DNA from: Ancylobacter tetraedralis
Lineage (GTDB): Bacteria > Pseudomonadota > Alphaproteobacteria > Rhizobiales > Xanthobacteraceae
Reading direction: 5' to 3'
NCBI RefSeq assembly: GCF_014195655.1
Contig: NZ_JACICD010000014.1
Location: 1 to 64,000, forward strand
Length of the DNA stretch: 64,000 nucleotides
Below the pieces are notes generated by a model, which did not search any database, was not told the origin of the DNA, and saw only the letters and a program-made list of their open reading frames with translations. The translations under genes were made by a program, and so were the position numbers. Positions 8,094 through 17,554 of the stretch are shown in pieces (the stretch's first letter is position 1; every line of letters begins with the position of its first letter).

Positions 8094-8951
8094 ATGCCCG
8101 ACATGCGCAACGACAAGGCCGTGCAAACCGCCGCACTGAACCTGTTCGTCGGGTGCGCTCCCGAGCGCAGGGCCGAACTCGAAGCCATGGTCAAGGACCT
8201 GCAGCTCGAGTTCCAGGTCCACGACGACAACCACGAAGACGGCAAGTTCATCTTCGACGCGGGGGCCTATCGCTACCTCCGCTTCAATCCCCGCGCGATG
8301 CGCCTGTTCTGGCTTGGGGCCTACATCGCCTGGGAAGGCTACCGCGCAATCCAGACGCAACACAGCCAGCCGGCCGACCTGTCGCGGTTCAAAGCCCTGT
8401 TGGACACCTTCGAGCAGATTCTCGACGCCGACGACACGGAAGGCGTCGCCTGGCCCGCCAGCGTGCCCGAGCCCGGGACCTATCCCGGCAAGGAAGTGGA
8501 CATCGAAGTTCGGGCCACCGCCGAGCTGGCGACCATCGCCGCCGGCTGGGGGCTGCTTCATGAGATCCGCCACGCCCGCCACCAGCAGGAGGGGACGGCG
8601 ACGAACTCCGACGACCACAGCCCCGAAGAGGTCCGGGCCGAGGAAGTCAGCTGCGACGCGTTCGCCACGACATTCTTGACCGAGCGGATCGGCGACTACG
8701 CCACACAGCTCCACGTCGCCGAGGACAAGGTGTGGCAGAAGCGCCAGCTCGGCATCTACATGGGCCTGTTCACCATCGCCCTGGTCGGCAAGGACAACTG
8801 GCAGACCACGGCCACCCATCCGGCCTTAGCCGAACGCCTAGCAGCGGCGAAGGCGGCCTTTGCCGGCCACCGCAGCGCTGCGGCCGAAAACGCAGCCGAA
8901 CTCGCCTTCCAGGCGCTGGGCGCGGTCTGGTCTGGTGCGCCGCGGTTCTAG
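8094..8951 (+). CDS. Lit-like metallopeptidase (U49 family), phage-exclusion candidate
   Basis: About 285 residues from ATG 8094, preferred over ATG 8088 because AGGA lies 5 bases upstream. A zinc motif HEIRH lies at about residues 156-160, and an acidic helix VRAEEVSCDAFA about 23 residues later can give the third ligand. Length and motif layout fit the Lit family (E. coli Lit is close to 300 residues). E. coli Lit cleaves EF-Tu during T4 infection and blocks translation; whether this protein shares that target is unknown. Assignment rests on motif spacing and defence context. Confidence 0.6.
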   Translation: MPDMRNDKAVQTAALNLFVGCAPERRAELEAMVKDLQLEFQVHDDNHEDGKFIFDAGAYRYLRFNPRAMRLFWLGAYIAWEGYRAIQTQHSQPADLSRFKALLDTFEQILDADDTEGVAWPASVPEPGTYPGKEVDIEVRATAELATIAAGWGLLHEIRHARHQQEGTATNSDDHSPEEVRAEEVSCDAFATTFLTERIGDYATQLHVAEDKVWQKRQLGIYMGLFTIALVGKDNWQTTATHPALAERLAAAKAAFAGHRSAAAENAAELAFQALGAVWSGAPRF

Positions 8952-9032
8952 GGCTGCACGCCGACTTGTTTGCTGCTTCAACAGGGCGAGAGGCGACCTT
9001 AGGGCGGCGGTTCGCGACGGATCAAGGCGGCG

Positions 9033-10505
9033 ATGATGACGGCGAGCGAACGTGTGAATGCCCACCTCGAGGCGCGGCTGGGCCCGCGCCACACGCTGTT
9101 CGGACGCATGACCCTGGTGCGGTTCAACGCCCTGGCCGAGTGGAGCATGCCGTCGGCGATGCGCGCCGACACCCTGCCGACCTCGGCCATGACCGACGCC
9201 GACGAACGGATCGCCGTCGCGGTGCTGCACCTGAAGAAGACCCGCGAGTTCATGTGCGTCGCCTTCGCCCGAGACGGCGCCGGACGCTGGCGGGGGTTCG
9301 AGCGGTCGATCTTCTTCCCAAGCGCGCGGGCGGCCGAGGAAGCCATCGCCCGCGACTTCGGCCGCCAGCTGCTGGCGACGACGCCGACCTTCGCCGAACT
9401 GCAGGACCAACCGCCGGGGATCGATCTCTTCGCCCCGATAGACGGGGTAACCCGGTACGAAGACGCCTACGTCCTGCTGCGCGATGGCTTCAGCCACGCC
9501 GCCGCCAAGGCAATGCTGCAGGAGATCGCGCGCTGGTTCCCTGACCTCGACGGGCACTTCGTGCGCGAAACCCAGACGACCGGCTTCAGCGCCCGGATCT
9601 GGGAGCTCTACCTCTGGACGGCGTTCCGCGCGCTGGACTTCGACCTTGACTACGGATCGTCCGTGCCAGACTTCGCCCTCAGAAAGGACGGCCAGCGCCT
9701 TTACGTAGAGGCGACGACGGTGAGCGCCAAGCAGCCCTTCACCACCTCAATGGGCCCCGGCGTGCCCAAGGATCCGCCCGATCCGCTCTTCACCTACCTC
9801 GAGCACGAGATGGCGCAGAAATTCGGCTCGCCGCTGTTCTCGAAGCTCAAGAAGCGCGACTGGGAAAAGCCCCACGTCGCCGGCCACCCCTACCTCCTCG
9901 CCCTAGCCGATTTTCATGCGCCTGGCTCGATGCGCTGGTCGGCCGGCGCGCTGCCGCAATACCTATTTGGCCTCAAGTCGGTCCTGACGCCGGACGCCGA
10001 CAACAAACTGATGGAGATGTTCATCCCCAGCGACGACCACGTCGTCGGCGACAAGCGGGTGCCGACGAACTTCTTCGCCCAGCCGGGCGCCGAGAATGTC
10101 TCCGGTGTGCTGTTCTCGAACGCCGGCACCGTCGCGAAATTCAACCGGATGGGCGTGCGCGCCGGGTTTGGCGATGCGTGGGTAAGCATGGTGCGGGAAG
10201 GCGTGCTCGCACACCCTCAGCAATTCGGCTCCGAAGAGCGCTTCAAGATCGATGTCGAGAGCCCGACCTATCGGGAAGGCTGGGCGGACGAGCTGATCCT
10301 CTTCCACAATCCGAACGCGCTGCACCCCGTCGACCCAGCCCTGTTCCCCGGCATCTGCCATGTCCGCATAGCCAACGGCGAATACCTCGAACGCGGCCCG
10401 ATGCGGGTGCTCTGGTCACGGACCACGGTCATCGACTTCTTGGACCGCAAGGATGGGCGACCCAGCTGGGCCGCGAGCCCGTCTGACGACGAGGCCCTAG
10501 GTTGA
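9033..10505 (+). CDS. Unrecognised protein with a PD-(D/E)XK-like motif
   Basis: 490 residues, starting at tandem ATG codons (9033/9036). The central part has IWELYLWTAFRALDFDL, then VPDFALRKDGQRLYVEATT. That is the shape of a PD-(D/E)XK core (helix, then D, then E-x-[KT]), but the usual Lys is Thr. If it is a nuclease the active site is non-canonical. No membrane segment or ATPase motif is seen. It follows the Lit-like gene on the same strand after 81 bases and precedes another nuclease-like gene. I do not know the family. Confidence 0.5.
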   Translation: MMTASERVNAHLEARLGPRHTLFGRMTLVRFNALAEWSMPSAMRADTLPTSAMTDADERIAVAVLHLKKTREFMCVAFARDGAGRWRGFERSIFFPSARAAEEAIARDFGRQLLATTPTFAELQDQPPGIDLFAPIDGVTRYEDAYVLLRDGFSHAAAKAMLQEIARWFPDLDGHFVRETQTTGFSARIWELYLWTAFRALDFDLDYGSSVPDFALRKDGQRLYVEATTVSAKQPFTTSMGPGVPKDPPDPLFTYLEHEMAQKFGSPLFSKLKKRDWEKPHVAGHPYLLALADFHAPGSMRWSAGALPQYLFGLKSVLTPDADNKLMEMFIPSDDHVVGDKRVPTNFFAQPGAENVSGVLFSNAGTVAKFNRMGVRAGFGDAWVSMVREGVLAHPQQFGSEERFKIDVESPTYREGWADELILFHNPNALHPVDPALFPGICHVRIANGEYLERGPMRVLWSRTTVIDFLDRKDGRPSWAASPSDDEALG

Positions 10506-10557
10506 GGGCGCCGCCAGTGCCGCTTCCGCCAGGGTGAGAGCGCGGGTATAACCCAGC

Positions 10558-11523
10558 ATGGCCGACGCTAAGAAGCAGTCTGAGCAGCACATCATCGACC
10601 GCGAAGGCGAGAAGCTCCTGCGTGCAAAACTGCCGCAGCACTGGTTGTTGCGGGACTACCGGCCGGACTACGGCCTCGACTTCACTATAGAGACGTTCAA
10701 GACCGGGGTGGCAGCGGACGGCAAGCTGAAGACCTACGAGACGCTGGGCGAGCACGTCTTTGTTCAGCTGAAGAGCGTGGCGGAACCGGCGCCCGCGTCG
10801 TTGACCCTCTACGGGCGCGGCAATGTTGAGAAAGCCCCCGAACAGCTCGACCGCAAGGACAAGGTGGCCGACGTCGATACCTACCGCTTTTCGTTGGAGA
10901 CCTCCGAGCTGGTGACCGTCGAGCGGATGGGCATCGGCGTGCCCGTGCTTCTGGTCATCGCGGACTTGGCCAACGAACGCTGCTCGTTCGTCTGCCTGAA
11001 CGACTACATCGACAAGATCTTGATCCCGCGCCACGCTGACTACCGCGACAAGGCGAGCCGGACGATACACGTGCCCGTGCGCAACGAAATCGGCAGCGAT
11101 AAGGGCCAGGTCGCCCTGCGTTGGTACGCCAAGCGGCCGAAGCTCCTGGCGGCCTTCCAGCGGTTCACCTACCAATATTCCGAACTGCAGTGGGCCGAGG
11201 ACGGCAACTGGCGGGGCCTCGCCAACTACTTCGCCCGTCGCATCGCCGCCTACGACTTCTGGGACGACACCGAGATGTGCGTGCCCATCGCCTATGACGC
11301 CGCGGGCCTTCGGCGCTTCATAAAAACGGGGCACCCTGGCTTCTTCAATCAGCCGGCGGAGACGCCGGGCGGTTTCGACGAGGCCGTCCTTACAGCCCAT
11401 TTCGAGAAGCTCGACGTCTTCGAGCTATGGCGCCAACTGTCCCTGCTGCCGAAGACCTACGAGGACGTCTGGCGTGAGTGGTTCCTGCCCACCGCGTTGG
11501 GCGAGTGGACCTCGGCGCCCTAG
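10558..11523 (+). CDS. DUF4365 domain protein, PD-(D/E)XK-like nuclease
   Basis: 321 residues. The first 130 match the DUF4365 pattern: RDYRPDYGLDFTIE supplies the Asp, and GEHVFVQLKSV supplies the Q-x-K of a PD-(D/E)XK fold. The C-terminal half has no recognised domain. DUF4365 proteins are common in defence islands and are presumed nucleases. Its stop shares the bases CTAG (11520-11523) with the stop of the convergent helicase gene. It may work with the preceding 490-residue protein, but the spacing of 52 bases does not prove an operon. Confidence 0.65.
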   Translation: MADAKKQSEQHIIDREGEKLLRAKLPQHWLLRDYRPDYGLDFTIETFKTGVAADGKLKTYETLGEHVFVQLKSVAEPAPASLTLYGRGNVEKAPEQLDRKDKVADVDTYRFSLETSELVTVERMGIGVPVLLVIADLANERCSFVCLNDYIDKILIPRHADYRDKASRTIHVPVRNEIGSDKGQVALRWYAKRPKLLAAFQRFTYQYSELQWAEDGNWRGLANYFARRIAAYDFWDDTEMCVPIAYDAAGLRRFIKTGHPGFFNQPAETPGGFDEAVLTAHFEKLDVFELWRQLSLLPKTYEDVWREWFLPTALGEWTSAP

Positions 11524-13250
11524 AGCTGGGTCACGACAACGCCCGCGCCCAGGCCAATCATCAGGGACCGCAGACGATCGGCCTGGGTGCTGGGGAGCGC
11601 GATCATCAACAGTCGCTGCGCACGTGATGCGCCCACGTAGATTTTGCGGGCATCTTCGTTGTCGTCGCCCGCGGCAACGGCCGAAAGGGTGTCGAGGATC
11701 CTCTTTGCCGTCGCCGTCGTCATCACCACGCAAACAGCTGGAAACTCCATGCCCTTCACACTGTGGATCGTGCGCGCGGGATGACCGCCCGTCGGATTGG
11801 CCGCGAGCGCCGCCGCAAGACCATCGTTCCACCTGAGCTTCTGCTTGATCGTACCGCCCTCCGCCGGGAGGAGCGGCTCGAGAAGACGCCGAGCCTCGTC
11901 AAGCCAGAGCTGCGCCGTCCCAAAGCGCTCGGCGGTGAACCTCAGGGCGTCGGCCACTGCCAGGGCTTCGGGCCTCCAATTGTGGGCCTCCGTCCCGGTC
12001 TCGCTGAGGTGCTGGTAATAGGTCTTCGCTCCCAGACGGCCCCCGACCTGCAGCATAATTCGATGTATCGCTTCGAGCGCCTCCTTGCGGCCGCCAAGCT
12101 CAAAGGAAAAGTGGAAGTCGCTGACGGCGACGGCGAGACGGTAGCTCAAATCCTGGACCCCGCCATCGGGGGGATGACCCAGGGCATTTGCCGCGGTTCG
12201 GCGGGTCGCAGCCACCACGGGACAGTCCTCCGCGACCAGGCCCATGAAGTCAGTCAGCTGACGGAACTTGACCCCGATGGCTGCGGGGACTCCGCCTTTG
12301 CTGGGATAGGAAAGAATCTGCACCGGAGTTGGCTCGTCGCGAAACTCGCCCAAGGCGTCGTCGACGACCGCCCGCTGCGACGGCGGGCGGAGCGCCACGA
12401 CCGCTCGCGCGATGTGCTGGCTGGAGCGGAAGTTGCCGGACATAGGCATGCGTTCGTCGGCGATGAAGGTCGCAGCGAACGCCGTCAACTCCCGTGTAAC
12501 CCCGCCGCGAAAGCCGTAGATCGCCTGGTTTGGGTCGCAGATGACCTTCACGGGCGTGCCCGCGTTGCGGAACCAGGTGATGATCTCAAGGTCGACGGGA
12601 TTGCAGTCCTGCGCCTCGTCGACCACAAGTTCCTGGAAGCGCCCAGCAAGGGCCGGGGCCAGGACCGCACCGCAGGCCGGGTCGCGCAGACGCGCCAAGG
12701 CGATCTCGCGGGCATCGGCGAAGTCGAGTTCGCCCCGCTCGAGCAGCCCCTTGCGCAGGTTTCGCGCGGCCGTTTCGTGCGCCTTCACGCTGCCGCGAAA
12801 GTTGGCGCGCCTCAGCTTGTCCTCGACGGCCGCCCCAGTCGTCCGGTCGAAGCACTCCAGCTTCAGGATCTGGGCCCGGTCGTAGGGCTGGACGTCCCGG
12901 GCGTCCTTGTCCGGGATCAAGCGGGGCTTCTCGGCGCATCCATCGATGCCGAACGGCGCGATGAGCAACTGCCACAAGAAGGAATCGAACGTGCCGATGA
13001 AGTGAGGGAATGGGGGCGTGTCGATCAGACCCTCGCGGCGAAGCCGGTCTTCCAATTCCGACACCGCCGCCAGGGTGAAGGACAGGAAGGCGACGCCACG
13101 CCCTGTTCCCGGCCCTGACAGGCTCGAGCGTGCCCGCTCGACCATGACCCGGGTCTTGCCTGCGCCGGGACACGCGGCGATGAAAGCCGATCCGCCGTGG
13201 GCGATGATCAACTTCTGCTGATCCGTCGGGGTGAACGGCTTGGTGCTCAC
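11520..13250 (-). CDS. gajB: Gabija helicase GajB (UvrD-like)
   Basis: 576 residues from GTG 13250, which overlaps the upstream gene's stop as GTGA; an upstream in-frame extension is antisense to nothing useful and is rejected. SF1 helicase motifs are present: Walker A ACPGAGKT at residues 26-33, Walker B VVDEAQDC, a GNFRSS motif, and TIHSVKGMEF. Gabija consists of GajA, a DNA-sensing OLD-family nuclease, and GajB, a UvrD-like helicase that senses DNA ends. Gene order (gajA then gajB, overlapping) is the normal one. It would act in the cytoplasm against phage DNA. Confidence 0.8.
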   Translation of the reverse strand: MSTKPFTPTDQQKLIIAHGGSAFIAACPGAGKTRVMVERARSSLSGPGTGRGVAFLSFTLAAVSELEDRLRREGLIDTPPFPHFIGTFDSFLWQLLIAPFGIDGCAEKPRLIPDKDARDVQPYDRAQILKLECFDRTTGAAVEDKLRRANFRGSVKAHETAARNLRKGLLERGELDFADAREIALARLRDPACGAVLAPALAGRFQELVVDEAQDCNPVDLEIITWFRNAGTPVKVICDPNQAIYGFRGGVTRELTAFAATFIADERMPMSGNFRSSQHIARAVVALRPPSQRAVVDDALGEFRDEPTPVQILSYPSKGGVPAAIGVKFRQLTDFMGLVAEDCPVVAATRRTAANALGHPPDGGVQDLSYRLAVAVSDFHFSFELGGRKEALEAIHRIMLQVGGRLGAKTYYQHLSETGTEAHNWRPEALAVADALRFTAERFGTAQLWLDEARRLLEPLLPAEGGTIKQKLRWNDGLAAALAANPTGGHPARTIHSVKGMEFPAVCVVMTTATAKRILDTLSAVAAGDDNEDARKIYVGASRAQRLLMIALPSTQADRLRSLMIGLGAGVVVTQL

Positions 13251-15118
13251 ACGACAAGGGCCTCGATAGCCTGTTTGAGATAGGGCGGGACCATGAATGC
13301 GCCGCCCTGATTGATTGCGTCGGCCAGAACCTGCGCGAAGTCGCCCTTGCGGGTGGTCTCGAACAGCTTTTGGATCGCAACCGCCTGCGCGGCGTCCGCC
13401 TGGCCGACGGCGGTGTCCCACTTGGGGCCGGAGTTTTGGTGAAGCACCAGGTATGCCGTCTTCATGATGTCGGCGTTTCCAGCCCGGACCAGCTCGCTTT
13501 CCAGTGAGTAGTCGCCGACGATGACGTCCAGCAGGTCCTGCGCGCCAAGCGCCGTCGCGGCAGCCGTCAGCCGCCGTTTGCGTCCCGCGCCCGGCGTCTC
13601 CTCGCCGGGTTGCACGTCGCCGCCGTCGCCATCGGTCAGGACGACAAGACGGTCGGCGATCCGCACCTCCTCGTAGGGGGTCAAGAGCAGCTTCGTGTAG
13701 GGTTCGAAGTCGACCCCGTCGATCGGCACGAACACGGCGGACCGGAACAGGCGCAGCTTCTCGACATCATCCTTCAGCACGATCTTCTTGGCGATGACAG
13801 GGAGCAATAGGGCCTCGGCGATGCCCTCCACCAACAAGACGCGCCCGCCGAACAGAAACGCTGACTTGGTCACGTCGAGGTAGCGGTCAATCTTCCGGCG
13901 CTCGATGTCGGTGAGCGTCAGCGCGGCGAGAGGAATACAGCGCGTCACCCGTCTCGGTCGTCCGGCCGCGATGACCGGGTTCGGCTCGATCTCCGGCAAG
14001 ATTTCGGCGGGCACGCCGGCCAGGGGCTCGGCCGGCGCCTCATCGCCGGGAGTGTCAACCCCGACCGGTGGCCGGGGCAGGTGGGAACGGAAGAACACCA
14101 GCTTGCGGCTCTCGACCCAGGCAGACAGGTTCGGGGAGTGGGTGGCGACGATGATCTGCAGCTCGCCGGTCGGGCCTTGGTGGCCTTCCCGCGGAAGCCG
14201 CGACTTGGCCGCCTGCTCATCCAGGAAGCTCAGGACTGCCGCCTGGAGTTGCGGATGCAGATGGGCCTCGGGCTCCTCGACCAGGAAGAGGGTCAGGTCC
14301 GCGTCGTTCACCTTCTCCAGTTCGACGGCGATCGTGGCCATGTAGAGCAGGTTGGCGTAGCCGTGCCCGGAGTAGCGCAAGTCCTCGGGCTCGATGCCGT
14401 GATCGGCCAGTTTAAACCGCAGGTCCCTGGCGATATCGATCAGCTTCTCATCGTTGGCGAAGCCAAGGGAGGCCGACTGGCGGCGGACGCCAGCGGTCAA
14501 GGCCGAGAGGCCGATCTCTACGGCGCCTCCAACCTTCGTCAAGATGTCGGCGTCAGCCCCTCGGCGCAGGGCCTTGGCCACTTCCTCCGGCGCGCCACCT
14601 TCCAGGAAGTGGTTTAGCAAGGCGTAGATGCGGGTGGGATTGCCGGAGGCGAGGGCGCGCTTGGCATCCCTCAAGGGCGGCAGATAGACGTGGCGAACGC
14701 TCTCGTGGCACCCCGGTTCGGGGTTGCCCCGCTGGGCGCCGGCCCAGAGCTGGGGGCGGATGGGAAAGCGGCCCGTGGTCTCGTCGTACTTCACGCCGAA
14801 CACACAACCCGAGATGGCGGCGTCGGTCGCGGCGGTGATCAACCGCCCACGCTGGCCGGGGTTCAGATCGGTGAAGGCCGCGCTGAGCTCGAACATCCGG
14901 TTGGCGCTGCCGAAACGGATGTCTGTCGTCTCGCAATAGATTTCACGGCGTCCGCCTAGCGGTTGGGTCAGGAGGCGGATCGCGTCGATCGCGTTGCTCT
15001 TCCCGCCGTTATTCTCCCCGACCAGGATCGTCAGGTCCTTACACAGTGGAATTGCGGCTTCTTCGAAGGAGCGGAAGTTTTGGAGCCCCAGTTTCTCTAA
15101 ATACACCAAGACCTCCAC
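13247..15118 (-). CDS. gajA: Gabija nuclease GajA (OLD-family ATPase-TOPRIM)
   Basis: 623 residues. The N-terminal ABC-type ATPase has Walker A VGENNGGKS (33-41), Walker B LFLVEEPEAHLH (277-288) and H-loop ATHSPN (His327). A TOPRIM nuclease domain follows, with LLVEGIAEALLL (Glu431) and LTDGDGGD (496-498). This is the class 2 OLD architecture, which pairs with a UvrD helicase, exactly the neighbour here. GajA of Gabija nicks DNA when nucleotide levels drop. The protein is somewhat longer than the Bacillus cereus founder. The stop overlaps the GajB start by four bases. Confidence 0.8.
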   Translation of the reverse strand: MEVLVYLEKLGLQNFRSFEEAAIPLCKDLTILVGENNGGKSNAIDAIRLLTQPLGGRREIYCETTDIRFGSANRMFELSAAFTDLNPGQRGRLITAATDAAISGCVFGVKYDETTGRFPIRPQLWAGAQRGNPEPGCHESVRHVYLPPLRDAKRALASGNPTRIYALLNHFLEGGAPEEVAKALRRGADADILTKVGGAVEIGLSALTAGVRRQSASLGFANDEKLIDIARDLRFKLADHGIEPEDLRYSGHGYANLLYMATIAVELEKVNDADLTLFLVEEPEAHLHPQLQAAVLSFLDEQAAKSRLPREGHQGPTGELQIIVATHSPNLSAWVESRKLVFFRSHLPRPPVGVDTPGDEAPAEPLAGVPAEILPEIEPNPVIAAGRPRRVTRCIPLAALTLTDIERRKIDRYLDVTKSAFLFGGRVLLVEGIAEALLLPVIAKKIVLKDDVEKLRLFRSAVFVPIDGVDFEPYTKLLLTPYEEVRIADRLVVLTDGDGGDVQPGEETPGAGRKRRLTAAATALGAQDLLDVIVGDYSLESELVRAGNADIMKTAYLVLHQNSGPKWDTAVGQADAAQAVAIQKLFETTRKGDFAQVLADAINQGGAFMVPPYLKQAIEALVV

Positions 15119-15314
15119 CGCCAGGCAAAGCCGTCGACCTAGGTCGATTCCGAGTCATGTGTTAGATGCAGGGTAAAGCCTGGGTTGTATTCGAGCAATG
15201 CGATCCGACCAGCAAGACGCCGCTGAACAGGGATATGTCGCTAGCTAACGGCCACCATTTTTCCGCAGCGGCGATTTGCCGGTGGCTCTTGGCCGCGCTT
15301 GGTCATGTCATCGT

Positions 15315-16703
15315 CTAGGACATCCTCGGGTCAGGCTCGCTGGCGAGCACGTCGAGCAGCGCTCGCATTTTCGCCGCGAGTTCGTCGAACGTGAAAATCC
15401 GCACATCTCGAAGGCCGCTCCGGAAGAGCTCGAAGCTCTTCATCGCTGCAGGCTCTTGGGGGGTCATCCCGGCGATCACGATGCAGTCGATCCCATAAGC
15501 CTCCGCGCTCCGCAAATCCGGGTCTTCACTCTGCAAAAGCGGCAGGCTTTTTTGCAGCTTGAGCCGTTGGTCAAGCACCTGCATGACCGCGCCGGTCAAC
15601 TTCGCGGAGATGCCCGGCACGCCCTTCCGATAGTCGCCGACGACGAGATCGGTCTTCGGCGTTTTCAGCTCGACCAGGGCGATGGATCGGGTGAGCTGGT
15701 TCTTGACCACATAGTCGGCGACCTTGCCGCCGCCGCCTGAGAGCCGCCAGCCGCCGACTGCGCCCTGGCGCGCTAGCCGGACGATCGGATAGCCGAACAC
15801 GAGCGTCAAGATGAACGGGTTCTGATCGAGCAGGCTCTGCCATTGAGCCTCGCTGCCGGCCTTGGTCAGCAGCGCCTCGAATCGCTGGAGCATCACCTCT
15901 AGGCTGACCCGCTCGACTTCCTGACCCAGCGCGAACAATTGTTCGGCGTCCTGGGCGAGCCCTGGCGTGGCCGCCTTGAGGATTTTAATCAGCGCCTTGC
16001 CATCGTCACGCGAAAGTTTTGAGGCCTCGCCGCGGCGCGACAGGAGTTTGAACACCGTCCCCGGCGCGTAGGCCCGGGTCGCCTTCGGATACTTGACGGG
16101 GTCGAGGGCGGTCAGGATCTCGTTGTGCGCGAGGATTGTGCGATCGATACGGGCCTCGGCGCGGTAGCGCTGGGTCACCCTGTGGATCGCCCGGCGCACG
16201 TCGTCGTAGTCGTCGTAGGTCAGGTAGAAGAGGCTCTCGTCAGGACCCGTCTTATGACTGCGCGTCAGGACAAGGCAAGTGACGCCACGGACCCGGCGGA
16301 CCGCCTCGATGATCGGCAGGTACTCCTTCTCGACGCCCAGCCCGAACTCGAAGCTGGTGCTGAACCCGGTCGGCAAGCCCCGGAGCAGATCGCTTACATC
16401 CTGCTCGGTCTCGGGCAGCGACGCGCGAAAGTCTTCGAACACCAGTTCGGTGATCGGCCCATGTTTGGGCTCCAGGAACCGCGTCGACAGGTTGGTGACG
16501 AGCGGGCGGATGATAAGCGTCGAGCAAGTCGCATCATAGCTCAATAGCGAGCCGGACGGTCGCGGGTCGGTCGGCGATCGGCCCGCGAAGATCGCCCATT
16601 CGGGCCGCCAGAGCGGCTCAATATGCGCTTCGACATGACCCGGATGGACCTCGCTGAAGGTGAGGCGCGGAGAGAGCGGGGCCTGGTCGTCGGCGTTCGT
16701 CAT
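15315..16703 (-). CDS. sduA: Shedu nuclease SduA (DUF4263)
   Basis: 462 residues. The C-terminal third carries the DUF4263 nuclease: helix EAQWQSLLDQNPFIL (Glu285), then KVADYVV (Asp330) and ALVELKTP (Glu345, Lys347). These are the PD-(D/E)XK residues of the Shedu family. The first 280 residues are the regulatory N-terminal part. Shedu is normally a one-gene defence that cuts foreign DNA. Here the start overlaps by 4 bases the stop of a HEPN-like gene, so this copy is expressed with a partner. Confidence 0.8.
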   Translation of the reverse strand: MTNADDQAPLSPRLTFSEVHPGHVEAHIEPLWRPEWAIFAGRSPTDPRPSGSLLSYDATCSTLIIRPLVTNLSTRFLEPKHGPITELVFEDFRASLPETEQDVSDLLRGLPTGFSTSFEFGLGVEKEYLPIIEAVRRVRGVTCLVLTRSHKTGPDESLFYLTYDDYDDVRRAIHRVTQRYRAEARIDRTILAHNEILTALDPVKYPKATRAYAPGTVFKLLSRRGEASKLSRDDGKALIKILKAATPGLAQDAEQLFALGQEVERVSLEVMLQRFEALLTKAGSEAQWQSLLDQNPFILTLVFGYPIVRLARQGAVGGWRLSGGGGKVADYVVKNQLTRSIALVELKTPKTDLVVGDYRKGVPGISAKLTGAVMQVLDQRLKLQKSLPLLQSEDPDLRSAEAYGIDCIVIAGMTPQEPAAMKSFELFRSGLRDVRIFTFDELAAKMRALLDVLASEPDPRMS

Positions 16704-17554
16704 GTGGTCCCTTCGGGTGCCCGGCTCCGCGCCGTCGCCAGGAGTTCAGCGAGTTGCTCAAGGTAGGAAGCAACCGCGTTGTGGACGCGGTCGGCCTCGG
16801 CCAGGGTGTAGCTCCGGTTCGGGTGCATGACGTCGTTCCGCCACGCCTGCTTCACGTGGTAGAGAAGGCTGTGGTTCTCGGACCACGCGTCTCGCGCCTT
16901 GCCCTTCGGCATGACTTCGATTTCCCGCTTCATGTCGCTGAGCAGCTTGCCCCATTCACGGGTCAAGCCCCCGATCCCGAGGTGCGCGGCGAGCGTCTGC
17001 ACCGCCGCCTCCATCGCGCGCATCAGATGGAAGACGCAGGCGGTCGGGCGCGCCAAGGCTCGGCAAGCTGCCGCCTCCGCGAGATCATCTTGAATGTCAG
17101 GGAACTCCGTCGCCACCCGTCGGCCCAAGGGCGGCCCGTCCGCTGCAAGCAGCGCGCTTCTCGAGGCGTCCAGGCCGATCACATGGCGCTCACCAAGCTC
17201 ATCGACCAAGCAGGTCAACATGTGGTTCAATGCCCCGATCAAGGGACCTAGGATCTCGGTCCCATATTGTCCATGACCTCGAAAGCCTGCCTGTAAGGCG
17301 GTTTGCGCGCGCTGCGCGGCGGCGATCGCGGATGGTAACTTTAGCTGTTTGCCAACTGTCTCGATTAGCTGCGCGAACTTCAGAATCCGCGCGTAGTCAT
17401 CGGTCGCGATCGACATAAAGGCCACCTGACCCATGAGGATATGGGTCCGATTAACCTCCATCATCTTCACCGTGCCGCCGATATAGCTCATCGATGCGGC
17501 TAGGGCCTGTAAATCGAGGCGTTGCAAAGAATCGAATCCCCCAAATGTCCACAA
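16700..17554 (-). CDS. HEPN-like protein coupled to Shedu
   Basis: 284 residues if started at TTG 17554; ATG 17491 is an alternative. The second half is helical (ACVFHLMRAMEAAVQTLAA) and contains RNDVMH at residues 239-244, an Rx4H pattern as in HEPN ribonucleases, followed by NRSYTLAEADRVHNAV. No other catalytic motif is seen. Its stop overlaps the Shedu start by four bases (ATGA), so the two are one operon with this gene first. It may be an RNase effector, a sensor or an inhibitor; the family is not one I can name. Confidence 0.55.
   Translation of the reverse strand: MWTFGGFDSLQRLDLQALAASMSYIGGTVKMMEVNRTHILMGQVAFMSIATDDYARILKFAQLIETVGKQLKLPSAIAAAQRAQTALQAGFRGHGQYGTEILGPLIGALNHMLTCLVDELGERHVIGLDASRSALLAADGPPLGRRVATEFPDIQDDLAEAAACRALARPTACVFHLMRAMEAAVQTLAAHLGIGGLTREWGKLLSDMKREIEVMPKGKARDAWSENHSLLYHVKQAWRNDVMHPNRSYTLAEADRVHNAVASYLEQLAELLATARSRAPEGTT

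Noticed and set aside
11763-13118. 451-codon open frame antisense to GajB
   Set aside because: The minus strand has all UvrD helicase motifs; the plus-strand product has no recognisable fold.
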